Source: Ischnura elegans
Taxonomy: Eukaryota > Arthropoda > Insecta > Odonata > Coenagrionidae
Direction: 5' to 3'
Length of the DNA: 64,000 nucleotides
Assembly (NCBI RefSeq): GCF_921293095.1
Contig: NC_060254.1
Span: forward strand, 60,930,069 to 60,994,068
The notes below the pieces were generated by a model. The model made no database searches and had not been told where the DNA came from. It saw only the letters and a list, made by a program, of their open reading frames with translations. Position numbers and translations under genes: made by a program. Below, piece by piece: positions 10,938 through 21,734 of the stretch. The number at the start of each line of letters is the position of its first letter. The first letter of the stretch is position 1.

Positions 10938-11532
10938 GTGGGAAGATTTTCGGATGAGAAAGTAAAAGAAAGGTGCCATTTCGCACTCGTACCACCGCGC
11001 ATTGAATATGCAGCGAGCATATGGGATCCGGTGCAGAAAGACTTAATCCGCGAACTGAATAAAATACAAAGAAAGACAGCGCGGGTCGTCAAAAACTGCT
11101 ACGGGCGTACAGACAGCGTTATCCAGATGTTAAGCTAATTGGGCTGGGAGCCGCTGGAGACACGGAGGCTGCGCGCTAGGCTTAGATTGCTTGAACATTT
11201 GAGAATGGATAACTTTAAGAGCGACACGAATAACATAATATTAGAGCCCCACTATATTTCCAGGTCCGATAGAAGCGATAAATTACTAGAGATATTTTGT
11301 CGAACGGGTAGACATGGGAACGGATAGATATTCGTTTTTCCCCCGAACCATAAAGGACTTTAATAAACGCTAGTCCCAACCTCGTTAGAGCACTTCATTT
11401 TTTTCAGTTTTAATTGGCTGGTGTCCTAACACCCCCTGCCACACGCCTTTTAGGCGGCTCGCGGGGTATTATGTAGATGAAAACCCCCTGCCACACGCCT
11501 TTTAGGCGGCTTGCAGGGTAGTATGTAGATGT
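10938..11532 (+). mobile_element. CR1-like LINE 3' end with 3' UTR
   Basis: The coding remnant reads PPRIEYAASIWDP, RELNKIQRKTARVV, GRTDSVIQML, then one stop at 11136-11138 and LGWEPLETRRLRARLRLLEH, NNIILEPHYISRSD, IFCRTGR and, after a frame change, FPRTIKDFNK. These are consecutive CR1-like polyprotein blocks. The 3' UTR includes GGCTGGTGTCCTAACACC and a terminal block, CCCCTGCCACACGCC to TATGTAGATG, present twice in tandem (about 11425-11480 and 11484-11532). It ends in (TGTAGA)n. It is the best-preserved CR1 tail in the window. Confidence 0.85.
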
Positions 11533-11544
11533 AGATGTCTACAG

Positions 11545-11830
11545 TGATCTGGCAGTGGACAAAATCATGATAAGGCGTTGGGCAACGCTTGTTACGCTAT
11601 GGCGATGATGAAGAAGTTACTGATGCAGTACAACGTTGGCTCCGACATCGATCGGTGGAATGGTACCATGTAGGCATGCAGTCCCTCCCTTGAAGCCATA
11701 TCATTGAATGGAGATTATCCTAAAAAGTAGTATAATGTAGCTAAAAGATTGGGGAATATCATGGCGCATTTAAATGCCGCATAAAACAACCTCTGTTTCA
11801 GAAAAAAAATATTGTATTACTTTTTGAACT
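11545..11830 (+). mobile_element. Mariner-like transposase, C-terminal fragment
   Basis: One frame encodes RYGDDEEVTDAVQRWLRHRS and then VEWYHVGMQSL, resembling the end of mariner/SETMAR-type transposases (DDxxVxxAVxxWL...FYxxGxxxL). NGDY follows in another frame at about 11712-11723. The catalytic core is missing. Its 3' end, up to CTCCCCTCGTATT, is interrupted by the palindromic element at 11842-12089. Confidence 0.6.
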
Positions 11831-11889
11831 CCCCTCGTATTAAAATGAAAAATGAACAACCTTGGTAACTTTTCACTGGAAATTTTTAT

Positions 11890-11932
11890 TGGTACGACGC
11901 GTTTCAACGCTGAGGCGTCATATTCAAGTACC
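11890..11932 (-). ncRNA. Hammerhead-like motif, degenerate core
   Basis: On the minus strand GGTAC, TTGAATA, T, GACGC-CTCA-GCGTT, GAA, ACGCGT, C and GTACC follow in order. Stem I (GGTAC/GTACC) and stem II pair, and ACGCGT is self-complementary as expected for a stem III formed between two copies. The CTGANGA core is changed at the first and sixth positions, so cleavage activity is doubtful. Confidence 0.5.
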
Positions 11933-11953
11933 TTTCTAGTGCCTTGAGAATAA

Positions 11954-12000
11954 AGGTATGTATTTGAAAATGACGCATCAGCGTTGAAACGCGTCGTGCC
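11954..12000 (+). ncRNA. Hammerhead-like motif, degenerate core (partner arm)
   Basis: The motif reads GGTAT, TTGAAAA, T, GACGC-ATCA-GCGTT, GAA, ACGCGT, C, GTGCC. Stem I is GGTAT/GTGCC: both strands differ from the partner arm but still pair through G-U wobbles. The core lacks the C and G of CTGANGA. It points the opposite way from the motif in the left arm. Confidence 0.5.
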
Positions 12001-12138
12001 AATAAAAATTTCCAGTGAACAGTTACCAAGGTTGTTTATTTTCATTTCAACACGGATTTTCACAAAGTCAAAGCCGAATCGATTGATTTCTCCCCTCGTA
12101 TTTTTCACGTTGTGGTTGTGACGCATGGTTACTTACTT

Positions 12139-12352
12139 GTGACTACGTAGGTTTCCGCAGTGTCGAGGTTCCAATATCTCCATTTTTCCGGTGCCACCGC
12201 GTCGGTTGTTGGTTCAAGACAACAGTTTCGCTGGCACTGGTCGAAGACGGTCGAAGAAGACGCTGGCAGACCTGAAGACGCTGGTAGCAGTTCCAACGAA
12301 ACTTTGTCTTAAAGCAACTTCCAACGCGGTAGCACCAGAAGAATAGGGACAT
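12139..12352. mobile_element. Palindromic Penelope-type insertion, ~11-bp TSD
   Basis: GTTACTTACTT (12128-12138) and GTTACTTATTT (12353-12363) flank the insertion with one mismatch. A left tail of about 30 nt is followed by inverted arms (about 12170-12260 and 12268-12352, outer parts CCAACGCGGT...). The right arm carries a hammerhead-like motif. Its sequence after the motif (CTTCCAACGCGG) matches the region just after the GIY-YIG frame at 47.2 kb (CATCCAACGCGG), linking this palindrome to that Penelope-like family. Confidence 0.7.
12272..12308 (+). ncRNA. Hammerhead-like motif
   Basis: CTGAAGA is complete, followed by C, an imperfect stem II (GCTGG...CCAAC) and GAAACTTTGTC. The sister motif at 47153-47189 has a perfect stem II and GAAACTGTTGTC. 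A partner on the minus strand near 12210-12240 (CCAGC, GAAACTGTTGTC) lies in the left arm. Confidence 0.5.
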
Positions 12353-12363
12353 GTTACTTATTT

Positions 12364-12907
12364 ATTACTTATTTGGAGGAGACGATAGAAAGCTAAGGTC
12401 ATTTGCTGGGAAACCTTCTTGGATTTTATTGAAGGTAATAGTTCTTTTAGGCGCGTTTAGAATCTATATTAAAATGATAAAAAACATGGGTACCAAAGTG
12501 TCTGATCCGTCACGTTGTCACGCTTCCCATATCGCCACGCTCATACTGTATATGGATATAGGAGAGATTATATATGTACTAAAATAAGGAAATGAAGCAT
12601 ATATAGTGCATAAGCAGAAATTAGTGCTGATTTAATATGGTAGTGCATTCAATGAGTATGTCACGTTGTCCCAAAGTGATCCCAAGAAAATTTTAGAATA
12701 ATATATTTTTTTCAAGTCCACCAAGGAATAGAAAGGGGAGAATATTTAAAAGTGCTATTGCCGAGCGAATGCACAATTTAAAAAAATATTATAACCTTTT
12801 TCTGTAGGAAATAAAGTTATCGTAATATAAATTACACATGAAGCACTAAACATAGCACCACACCATAGATTTTGCTTCAAAAATAGTTCAAATCACAGAC
12901 GAATATG
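12364..12907. other. AT-rich sequence, nothing recognised
   Basis: A 78-codon plus-strand frame (12351-12587) has no recognisable domain. No RNA gene or repeat is seen. Confidence 0.4.
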
Positions 12908-12915
12908 ATTGAAAG

Positions 12916-13137
12916 CAGTGGCGTGATTAGAAATATGCTTTGGGGGGATGAAAGGGGGATGAAGAGGGGATGGGGAAGGGCGACCTCCCACCCCCCGCCC
13001 CGTTTGGGAAAATTTTGGAAAATTGACATGCCTGCAAATTGAATTTTACACAATATTATTCTTTTGAATATTATTTTTATTTCTCTGTAGCTTTTGGGGG
13101 GATCTATTCCCCTCATTCCCCCATAGTTACGCCACTG
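12916..13137. mobile_element. hAT-type MITE, 222 bp
   Basis: The ends CAGTGGCGTGATTAG and AGTTACGCCACTG are inverted repeats. ATTGAAAG (12908-12915) and ATTGAAAA (13138-13145) form an 8-bp target duplication with one change. G-rich and C-rich subterminal tracts match the style of other MITEs here. Confidence 0.75.
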
Positions 13138-13145
13138 ATTGAAAA

Positions 13146-14340
13146 AGAAGACCATATAAAGGCGGCAGAAATGAAAATTTATTAAAAAAACATTTGAATC
13201 CTAACTGAGCGGATATTCCTGTCACCTAACGATAGAATATAGCAAGTAATATTGTGATTAGGGTAACAACAGGGTCCCAGGGGGTATCCTTGAATGACAC
13301 AGGGTTCTCCTAAAAATTAAATATCTTGCAGGATACAGTAATCCCAAATATAACGCAATATTCCTTTCAAGATACCGAAGATGAATGGGAAATTTTTCGG
13401 TTACCTCAGCACAACATTTGGAAATACTCAAAAGGAAAATCTAGCGAGCGTCTCACGTTAACGACAGGAAAACCTCCATCACAGGTCAACCCACCCTATC
13501 CTCACATAATCCATTCCTGAAATGCTAACCGCAGCACCTTTTCTGAAGGGCGTGCTTAAAAAATTTATTCTAAGCCTTGGTGACGAAAAATTTTACTGTG
13601 CCATAAAAATATTCAATTTACGAATCCCAGCCGAAGCGTGGTGATAGTCCTGACGAGAAGATACAAGCGTTGATGATTTGTATCACGTCACCACCTGCCT
13701 TTCGGGGTACATACGCCTATAGTTTGGGGGCACGACGCTTCTTGCACCTTGGGCCAAACTCGCACTAAAAACCCACAGGATGGTCCGTAAAGCACGAGTG
13801 ATGAATTGACGGCGAGCCGTGAAACTAGAACCCAGCCCACGACCCGAAAGGAAGCCGGCGGCGCGAGTGCTCCTTTCTCTTCCGCTCTCCGATGCGTTTT
13901 TGTTTTTCGTTATTATTCTTCCGACAGTAGGGTGCACGCCTACGGGTCCACGTGCCCCGAGCACGTTTAGGCAAGCTTCTTCTGCTCATAAGTAGGAAGG
14001 GTGAAGTGGGTAGCGCTGGTGGTACTGCCTCGAAATGATTGCCCACTAAAAGAAATATTTTACGGTCGCATAAATTTAGCTCCCTTTTAGTAAAGGCTTA
14101 TGATTCTCTCGTGGGACCTTTTAAGCAACCCGAGCGCCATAAATCTATTTAATTATCCGCTCGTAATCGCCGCCGCGGCTTGGAGAGGAACAAAGTGAGC
14201 ATCTCTTTCCTTGCTTCGACGCCTCCGCGTCGCTACTACTCACCGGCGGACACTCACTCAGTACCTACCAATGCATAACTGCCTCCGACCAGTTAACCTC
14301 ACGGCAAGACAAAAGATACGAGGGCGATGGATGTTTTACG
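13146..14340. other. Unclassified sequence with a GC-richer block
   Basis: About 13700-14200 is richer in GC and CG than its surroundings, with overlapping minus-strand frames of 73-93 codons. None shows a recognisable domain, so no gene is called. It could contain an exon of an unrecognised gene. Confidence 0.35.
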
Positions 14341-14343
14341 CAA

Positions 14344-14906
14344 GGGCGTACCCAGGATCAATACTAGGGGCGGGGGGGGGAGCCATGGTCGTTCATGTTG
14401 CACCATTTTAGCAAGAAAAATGTGAATAAAGCCAACATTTTAAGAAAACTATAACAGCTCTTTATTACTTTATAAAATTATTAGTTTGAAAAAATAGTTC
14501 TATTTTAGTTAAATATTTTATACTAATACATATAATTTTTTGTGGGTTTAAAGAAAATTTGTTGAATATTTTCGTTTCAATTCAGAACTGATTTTGCTTA
14601 AAGACTTTTGCGACTTTTGCTTCTAGGGAGGGGGGGGGGATTGAAGAATTCGGCTGAGCATAAGAATGCGGCTGAACAATCAGCGAAAACAATCCGCTAA
14701 TAAATTAAAGATTGAAATGATTTGAAAGTACCTCCCAAGGAATTTGCCCATAGCACAGCATGTGGATGTTTGGAAAGAGAATTTGTTCAAAACTTTCGTT
14801 TCAATCCAGTCCTGACTTTCCTTAAAGGCTTTTGCGTTTTTTTATTCCAAAATCCATCTCCGTAGCTCTATTATTCAGCTCCGTAGAGAGGGTACGCTAC
14901 GCCACG
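14344..14906 (+). mobile_element. GGGCGTACCCAG-ended repeat with duplicated right half
   Basis: It starts GGGCGTACCCAGGATCA, has a G-tract, and shares its body (TGGGTTTAAAGAAAATTTGT, GACTTTTGCGA, TTGCTTCTAG) with copies at 28.4-30.5 kb (+) and 60.2-60.4 kb (-). From about 14790 the right half recurs (GAATTTGTTCAAAACTTTCG onward), ending near GGTACGCTACGCC. Similarity to the 30.46-30.58 kb flank also continues from 14660 to 14780. Confidence 0.6.
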
Positions 14907-14989
14907 CTGGTTTGGTAACTGTGTTTAGCAGTTATGTTCCTGATGTTCAGCTATTGCTGGTAATCGGCGTTTGGTTTTTTGTATAATGT

Positions 14990-15345
14990 GGCGTTAATGA
15001 GTTATGTGGCTATTTGTGCATTATTGTTCAAGATGAGTGATTGCTCTTTTCGGTCAGTTATATTTGAAATATGGGTTGTCTGGTAGTTCCGGATTGGTTG
15101 TAGTAGCATATTCTGTGTTCTGTTGAGGTAGTTTTCAAAGGCTTTCACGATGTCGTGTAGGCATTGCGGTATTATTCTAATGTTGAGGTTGTAGTGCATA
15201 TATTTGTTGCGGACGAATCAGGGGGCGCCCGTAATGGCCCTTCAGGCCCGGTTTTGTGTGACTGTAAGTCTTTGTAGATGCGTACTGGCGATTGAGCCCC
15301 ATGCGGAGTATCCGCATGTGATTATCGGTCTGATCATGGCTGTGT
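14990..15345 (-). mobile_element. Jockey-like LINE, reverse-transcriptase C-terminus
   Basis: The minus strand reads TAMIRPIITCGYSAWGSIAS, THLQRLTVTQNRA, a stop, RAITGAP, a stop, FVRNKYMHYNLNIRII and on to 15002. The order RPI-TYGxxxWG, LQxxQNxALR, APWFVRN and LNI is typical of jockey-clade polyprotein ends. At least two in-frame stops make it non-functional. Confidence 0.7.
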
Positions 15346-15409
15346 ATTAAAGGATTGGACTTGTTATGGTTTTATATATTTTTAATTTGGTTCCGATGGA
15401 TAAAACTTT

Positions 15410-15910
15410 TGATTTTAGCAGTGTATTTAGGGCAAATCTTACAGCGGGAAACTTAAATATGGAAGTAAAGAAACAATTGATAAGAACCTACATTTGGATT
15501 ATGCTCCTATACGGAAGTGAGGCATGGACAATTACCGCAGCGGAGAAAGCAAGGATAGAGGCCATCGAAATGTGGTGCTACAGAAGAATGATGAAAATCA
15601 AATGGATCGACTGAGTTAGTAACGAGGAAGTCCTAGGAAGAGTAGGAGAGAAGAGAAGCCTCATGAAAACCTTAACAAGAAGATGGAACAACCTTATAGG
15701 CCACATCTTGAGACATGATGACCTGATGAAGAAATCGTCGAGGTACAAGTGGAAGGCAAGAACGGAAAAGGAAGACCTCGAACAAAACATATGGAACAAA
15801 TAAAGAAGGATGTGAAAGAGAAGAAATACGCACGTGTGAAAAGATCAGCTGATTGGAAAACTGAGTGGAGAGCTGCGTCAAACCAATCTTAGTATTGTTG
15901 ACCAGTGATG
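15410..15910 (+). mobile_element. RTE-like LINE 3' end (family A)
   Basis: The frame encodes LTAGNLNMEVKKQLIRTYIW, IMLLYGSEAWT, EKARIEAIEMWCYRRMMKIK, WID, a stop, then VSNEEVLGRVGEKRSLMKTL and on. It shifts frame before the tail KEKKYARVKRSADW...WRAASNQS, with TGATGATGC at the 3' end. It is closely related to the copy at 47.6-48.4 kb. Stops and a frameshift make it dead. Confidence 0.75.
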
Positions 15911-16567
15911 ATGCTGCCTCCATTGGCTAAATTTATTCTGCTTGGCTTTCATTTGATTCATCATTGTTATGATATAAGCTAATATAACGGGATAATACAA
16001 AGTACTGCATCTCCATTAGGACTTGCAGTTGCCCCCGCGCAAAGTTGACCAGAACTTTTTTTCACCGCACGCACTGGAGGAAGGACGAAGAAAAAAACCG
16101 GAAGTCGGCAGAAATTGCGTTCCCCTCCAACCTCCTCCCTACCCTCCTTCACGGCTGCAATTTCTCAATGAACTGTGACAGCTGAACATACGACACAGCA
16201 GAGCGCCGAGCGATAGCGGGAGTTTTTAACGGCCGATATCGGGCTTAGAATATTATACGGCGCATTTTTCTCGCGTCTGCCCCTTCAGAACGACAACCCT
16301 CCCACTCCAGTCATATTTCCAGAACATCCGCCTTCGACTCCCATTCCCTCCCCTCCACCCACATAACAACCAACCCAAACCCCTCCCCCACACACTTACA
16401 AACTCTCCTCACACCCTTCCTCCATGCCAAAACGTCATCCTATACCCCTCCTTCCTGTCGTGGATGCGTTACAAACCCTTGGATGTTATCTCCGCTGCCG
16501 CGGGGGCCCCTACACTATCCAGCACCCATAAACAATAATGCCCGCGATGTTACCTTTGTAGATATTA
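15911..16567. other. Unclassified, partly C-rich sequence
   Basis: The region near 16280-16450 is a C-rich, G-poor stretch of low complexity. No gene is recognised. Confidence 0.4.
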
Positions 16568-16575
16568 CAATAGAG

Positions 16576-16844
16576 CAGCGGTTCTCAGGTGCATTTTTTT
16601 TCTCCCGTACCCCCCTATATGTATAAAACTAATATTGTACCAAAAAAAAAAATGCACCGTGCACATTTTATTACATAATTTCACTACGGTAAGGCGACTT
16701 TTTAGTTATAAATAATTGTATAAATAGAAACTGTTTTAAACACCCCATATAATATGTATACATATTCCCCTTTTAAGGGATATTCAGTTCCTGGCGTCCG
16801 CCATTACCGATAATTTTCGGCCTACCACCATTTGGGAACTGCTG
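16576..16844. mobile_element. hAT-type MITE, 269 bp
   Basis: The ends CAGCGGTTCTCA and TTTGGGAACTGCTG are inverted repeats of a classic hAT form. CAATAGAG (16568-16575) and AAATAGAG (16845-16852) are an 8-bp target duplication with one change. It lies at the start of a copy of the R350 dispersed repeat. Confidence 0.75.
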
Positions 16845-16848
16845 AAAT

Positions 16849-16950
16849 AGAGGATTCTCCGATAGGCCGCTAGCTGTGTTGTTACCTATGGCGCATTGAT
16901 AGGGATTGGCAAAAGTCGCCACTGGTGTCGCTGACGGCAGAATGTTTCAA
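16849..16950 (+). repeat. R350 dispersed repeat, diverged 5' fragment
   Basis: GAGGATTCTCCGATAGGCC and AAAGTCGCCACTGGTGTCGC align with the start of the fuller copies at 34330-34692 and 63764 onward. Only the first ~100 bp are recognisable. Confidence 0.45.
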
Positions 16951-18059
16951 ATTTCTAGAGAAAATAAAGTTTTGTCAACCAAAAACCATTCAGCGTTGCT
17001 GGTGGGGTAACCTAGGAGGAGAGGCAAAGCGTTTCGGACACTCGCAGGTTGGAGTTACCCAATGAAGGGCTGCAGATTTTTACTAAAATATTAGTCTTTG
17101 TGGCAAAGACTCACATTCGGAAGTAATACATTGTAAACAGCGAGACGAAGATTCCAAAAGATGGTATGCCTTGACAGAGTGACTTTTTTTGCAAACTTTT
17201 CCTGCTTCATTGCACTCACCTTCTTCAAAATTGACACCCGCAGTCTGAATATCGTCTCCTGTGTAAGGACCACGGTATGGCACTGTACTGCAGGCTACAT
17301 CCGTTGGCTATAATCCATTCACTTTATGTTTGCGGGTGAGCTTTCGTGAGAGGCCGGACACTCTCGGAAGGTTTCGCTGATGGGGTAGGGGTAGTACCGA
17401 GAGAGAGGAGGAGCGAGCATAACGTTGCCAAATATCTGTGATGCATAGCCACTCCGCTTTTTTAATGAAAACGAGTGAGTTATGGGTGGCCGTGCGAGAA
17501 TTACGTGGTTGATGCAAATTCCGTGTTTACACTCCTATTAGCCTAAGTGTGGGAGCAAAATAATAGCTTGCTGCTGAGAAGATACATTACACATGGTCAA
17601 TATATACGCTGATGAAGTCATGTCCCACATGAAAGTGATTTCTTGTCACACTCCACATAGAAAATACTGGTTCAAGGTATTGATAATATTGTAAGAAATG
17701 CTACTCTTGACCACTTTTAGATGTCGCATCTGTTACCTTGACAGATGGTTAAAAATTAGTATTTAGGAACAATAATGAAATTGAAGAATTAAGTAAAAAT
17801 AAGGGTAAGATAACACCTTAGTTACACTAAATTGAAAGATAGAGTTAGTGGAAATAATATTTTAAGTTAAAAAAAGAAATGATGGTGATATCATGCTAAT
17901 CACAATGGTCTTATTTTAATTTTTCCTTTGGCTACCATGTAGCCACGTTGGTTACTCTTGTGTATATTTATACTGAGGCAGGCAAATGAACTACTTGAGC
18001 CATTAGTCCTCTCCGACCTCATTCAGTTATTCAACGAGATTGGTTTGGTAAGGTGAGGA
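16951..18059. other. Unclassified sequence
   Basis: Short minus-strand frames of 60-69 codons at 17.1-17.5 kb show no domain. No bounded repeat is seen. Confidence 0.4.
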
Positions 18060-18268
18060 TAGAGCTCATTCCGGTCTCAGCCACAGGTGTAATGACGCAA
18101 ATTTAAGATAAGCGGTACAGTTACTTTCCCTGGGCCAACTCTCACTCCGAGGATTTTTGTTCAGGGATGTCCGAAGGGTTCACTCAAGATCTGAACCTAT
18201 AATCCATCGATCAGCATCAAAGTAATCTGGCCACTAGTCCTGTATCAACTACGCTACCACGCTCCATA
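18060..18268 (-). repeat. tRNA-derived SINE candidate
   Basis: The minus strand begins GGAGCGTGGTAGCGTAGTTG, an A-box form, and has a B-box-like GGTTCAGATC about 55-60 nt later, followed by a non-tRNA body. Cloverleaf pairing is lost. I see only one copy in the window. Confidence 0.4.
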
Positions 18269-18544
18269 GTGGGCTGAAATCGAAAAAAAGCTGGTAAAAA
18301 ATTATCTTCTTTCACTTTTAATTTATGAAAAACGGTTATATTTTCTTACTATAGAATAATCAGAGAACATGTAACTAAAATAACTTTTATTAATAAGTAA
18401 TTTTTTAGAGCAGAAGACGTCTGTCAAACTTATATAAAATGATCTCAAAATTTCTTTCCCTTTTTTTTGAGAAATTTGACAAGTATTTTGCTAAAGTTGT
18501 GTTTTGTTTAAATATGCCCATATTGAAAGCATACCAAAATAAAA

Positions 18545-19215
18545 ATGAACAATTTTAGAACTCATTTGATGAAACTTTGTTCATATATCCTTGATGATCC
18601 AAAGAAAAAGGGGCTCCCATGATCCGTTTTTGAGATATTTGACGGTAGGATAATTTCACATGGGCTCTTAAGGAGAAATACGGTTTTTTCGAGCAAGCGA
18701 AGCTGTTTGTGACTAGAGGTAGTTTGGACGGCACTTATTAGAAGCAAAATATTGTGGCAAATCTAAATATGTGCGGGAAAGTGTACGTTCATGATAAAAT
18801 AAGAAAAAAATTGCGAAAAACGGCTTGAAATTGGCAAAATCGCATGGTACCAACATCAAAAAACGAAAACCACGAGAGTGACTTCACCTAAATTATGCAA
18901 ATATATTTATTTTCTCGGTTTTTAAATATTTTTTACTAATCTTAATAAATAAATTTATTAGGATTTAACACGTACATTATGAATACATAGTCAAGGTGTG
19001 TCGTCAACAGTTCAGTGTGCAAAGGTTCGAAGCAGTATTGAAACTAGTCAAGTTGACTACTGCAAATACATTTTTTAAATTATTTTTGGCGTTTGCATTG
19101 TGCTGAGGTGCAAAATTTTACTCGCATTTCATTCCAAATTGTGTTTTCTTTTGTTTAAATAATTTTGGCGACTATTTTGGGTAATTAACACGTAACCAGA
19201 GTACATCAATTTACT
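18545..19215 (+). repeat. D650 dispersed repeat
   Basis: It matches 42945-43705 in the opposite orientation over most of its length, including CATTTGATGAAACTTTG, GGACCATCGAAGG-like, GCACCTCAGCACAATG-like (as complement) and ACGAAAACCAC blocks. It has no recognised coding content, terminal repeats or tail, so its class is unknown. Confidence 0.6.
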
Positions 19216-19850
19216 TCAGCCGATGCCGCTCCAATTACATTAAAATAATTAAAATGTCCTATTTTTAATGTATTTTGAAGATAGAGCGCGCCCTTCCGTT
19301 CGGTCTCATTGGATTTAATTCCATTTAACCATGACTGTTTCCTTCTTCCCCTCCCAGCGTCTCGCTGACATGTCTTAAATAGTTCAGTTTCCTCTCAGGG
19401 AGTCCCTAGGGATGACCCTTTATCCTCGCTCTCTCACCACGTGTCTGCTAAGGGACCGGATGGAGTCTATCTCCGGGGTTGTAGGGTGAAGGGTGGCCTA
19501 AGAAATTCCCCGATGCGAAGGGCAGTTGGCAGTGACACGGTACTAAAGAGCAGAGGTCACACCCATCCATGGAAGGCCATCTTATGTTCCCACTTCCATA
19601 AAATACAAGAGAAAAACAGCGATACAATGTAACGCGATGGCTATCGAAGAGAATGTTTCCCCTGAGTTCGTTCCGAAAAATCTCGGACCAACAGGACAAG
19701 CGTATTTTTATTTATCGTTGCGTCTAGATGAGAAAATGTGGTCTGTTGGTATGGAATTGGTTTCCACAATAAATATATGGAAATTGCAAAGCGTTTCAAT
19801 AACCCGGCGTAAAAAAATGGGACAAACTCAATGCTCGTCCTGAACGCGAC
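19216..19850. other. Unclassified sequence
   Basis: Overlapping frames of 62-83 codons occur near 19.45-19.84 kb on both strands, with no recognisable domain. Confidence 0.35.
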
Positions 19851-20007
19851 ACCGTGAGGAAATATTTTTACTAGAAATTTCGTGTGGAAAAACCGGAACG
19901 TTAAAAAATGTATAATAGTAAATTATTCCAAATAAAGCAAGTATACAGATATTCCAAAAAAACATTTTAAATGCTTCGGTCACCAAGTAAAAATTTAAGG
20001 TATTAAT

Positions 20008-20064
20008 CTACATCTACATAATACCCTGCGAGCCACCTCTATGGAGTATGGCAGGGGGTTAACA
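20008..20064 (-). mobile_element. CR1-like LINE 3' tail
   Basis: Read on the minus strand it is CCCCTGCCATACTCC, then GGCTCGCAGGGTATTATG and (TGTAGA)n. This equals the terminal block of the copy at 11.4-11.5 kb. It is an extreme 5' truncation of about 57 bp. Confidence 0.65.
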
Positions 20065-20472
20065 ATCACCAAATGGAGCATGAAAGAGGATTCCCACATG
20101 CGCACCACACGATCATAAAATTTTTAACATAGTAAGATCGTAATTTTAAGTTCTATGCGTTCTATTTTATTAAATGCTATCAATTTCAAAGAAATGGAAT
20201 TTCTATGGTGGGAAATGTATTGTATTCGTCGCCGTAAGTGACAAAGGTGCACAATGTACATGGGATTCTTTTACGGAAGCAGATGTGGTTGTAATTAATT
20301 AGATACACAATACCAGTGAAGACATTTTACTTGAAATTTCTTGCGGAGAAAGCAGAAAGTTTAAGGAATGCAAAATAGAAAATAAATCAAAATCAAGCAA
20401 TAAATTAAGTATTCAGATATTCCAAAAATTATTTTAAATGCTTCCATCACAAAGTAAACCATTAAGCCAGTA

Positions 20473-20710
20473 TTTTACACTGAGTAACTTATTATATACA
20501 CAACTTACATATAACATGTTTTACGAAAAAATTTACATATCCGTGTAATGTATTACATGTAACATAGTGTTGTAAAACAAAACTTGTCCTATAACACGAT
20601 TTTTTTTATAACACAATATTAAATGTAACATGTTACACGGATTTGTAACTGTTTCGTAAGACATGTTATATATATAACTTGTTTTACATAACATGTTAAT
20701 CAGTGTAAAC
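20473..20710. mobile_element. Palindromic MITE with ~100-bp inverted ends
   Basis: The left end TTTTACACTGAGTAAC and the right end GTTAATCAGTGTAAAC are inverted. Similarity continues inward for about 100 bp through ATAACATGTTTTACGAAA and ATCCGTGTAA. It has no coding content. Confidence 0.65.
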
Positions 20711-20960
20711 GAACCTATATGTGGTAATGTCGTAATTTTAACTCTCATGAGTTCTAGTTAGCTTAAAATTTTTATCACTTTCCACGACAGATCAAATGTA
20801 TTGTGCCCGCCGCCATAAATGATAAGGTGCACAATGCATGCGGGATTTGTACAGAAGCAAATGGGCTTGTTATGCATAAGATATGCGATAGCAAGACACT
20901 TCAAATCATTTCAGGTTTCATTGAGGAAAGGAAATGAGGATATTAATGGCACTGGAAGGC

Positions 20961-21734
20961 AAAGGTGAGGTGCTTAAAAACGTGCTGAATATATAGGATA
21001 ACGAGGCCTGGCGTGACACACTCACATTTCGATAAACAATCGCGTCGTAAAAAAATTCCCCATCAACATCATGCGGGTAGTCTCACGTAATGGCCAAGTT
21101 TGAAGCCACGCTGAGGTGTTTCTCGCGGTGAAAGCAACACGTGTACGAAAGAAAAGCACTTGAGAAGGCTTGAACGGTAGTCGCTGGTCATTATGAGCAC
21201 CTTTTTACGATTTTTCAAGTGCCTATGCAGGGAAATAATATGACTGCAAATCACATTTCAAGTTTCTTCCGCAACTGTTGGTAACAACAAGCCGAAATGA
21301 TAAGCCTGATATTAACGAAAAACATCAAATAGGGGTCGTAGTATCCAAGGGGTACAGGCGCAATTTTTATAATTTTGGAGATAAGAGCAGTACATTATGG
21401 TTGGTGGGGTATTCAATGTTGCTGCAACAAAGGTATACAAGTGAATCACTGAATCTATATTTTTTTATATATATACTGAATCTCTATTACATATATAATA
21501 CTTTTATATACTCATAAATGCATATAACTGTTTACATAGAGTATATACATACATGAATATAATATACTGAATAAATACATGCATAGATTACATACACATA
21601 TGCTTCTTATAAGAATATTGCACTATCACTGTTTTACTTTGAGATAGGAGCATAAAATTATATTGCTAAGAAACTCTCATTATAATAGCCCAGGAGAAGA
21701 GACCTTTCTATAAAAAGAAGAATCTTCTTATAGC
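20961..21734. other. AT-rich sequence
   Basis: Contains TATATA-rich stretches at 21.46-21.60 kb. No gene or bounded repeat is recognised. Confidence 0.4.

Larger units (their letters stand above)
11842..12089. mobile_element. Palindromic Penelope-type insertion, 13-bp TSD
   Basis: CTCCCCTCGTATT occurs at 11829-11841 and 12090-12102. Between them lie a left arm (from 11842), a short centre near 11935-11950, a right arm ending near 12048, and a 41-nt tail (TTCACAAAGTCAAAGCCGAA) on the right. The tail resembles those of the insertions at 33.9 and 62.7 kb. Each arm holds a hammerhead-like motif on opposite strands. There is no coding capacity. It sits in the mariner remnant, so it is younger than that copy. 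Confidence 0.8.
19850..20960 (+). repeat. Diverged direct duplication, later invaded
   Basis: Segments recur in order: TATTCCAAAAA...AAATGCTTC at 19951 and 20419, TCGTAATTTTAA at 20148 and 20730, and AAGGTGCACAATG at 20251 and 20826. The spacing differs because a CR1 tail (20008-20064) and a palindromic MITE (20473-20710) have inserted in different places. Confidence 0.5.

Noticed and set aside
10752..10979. 75-codon minus-strand frame with a transposase-like feel (MFENVPQEMLCFFNKNWP)
   Set aside because: The resemblance to Tc1/mariner ends is too weak to defend.
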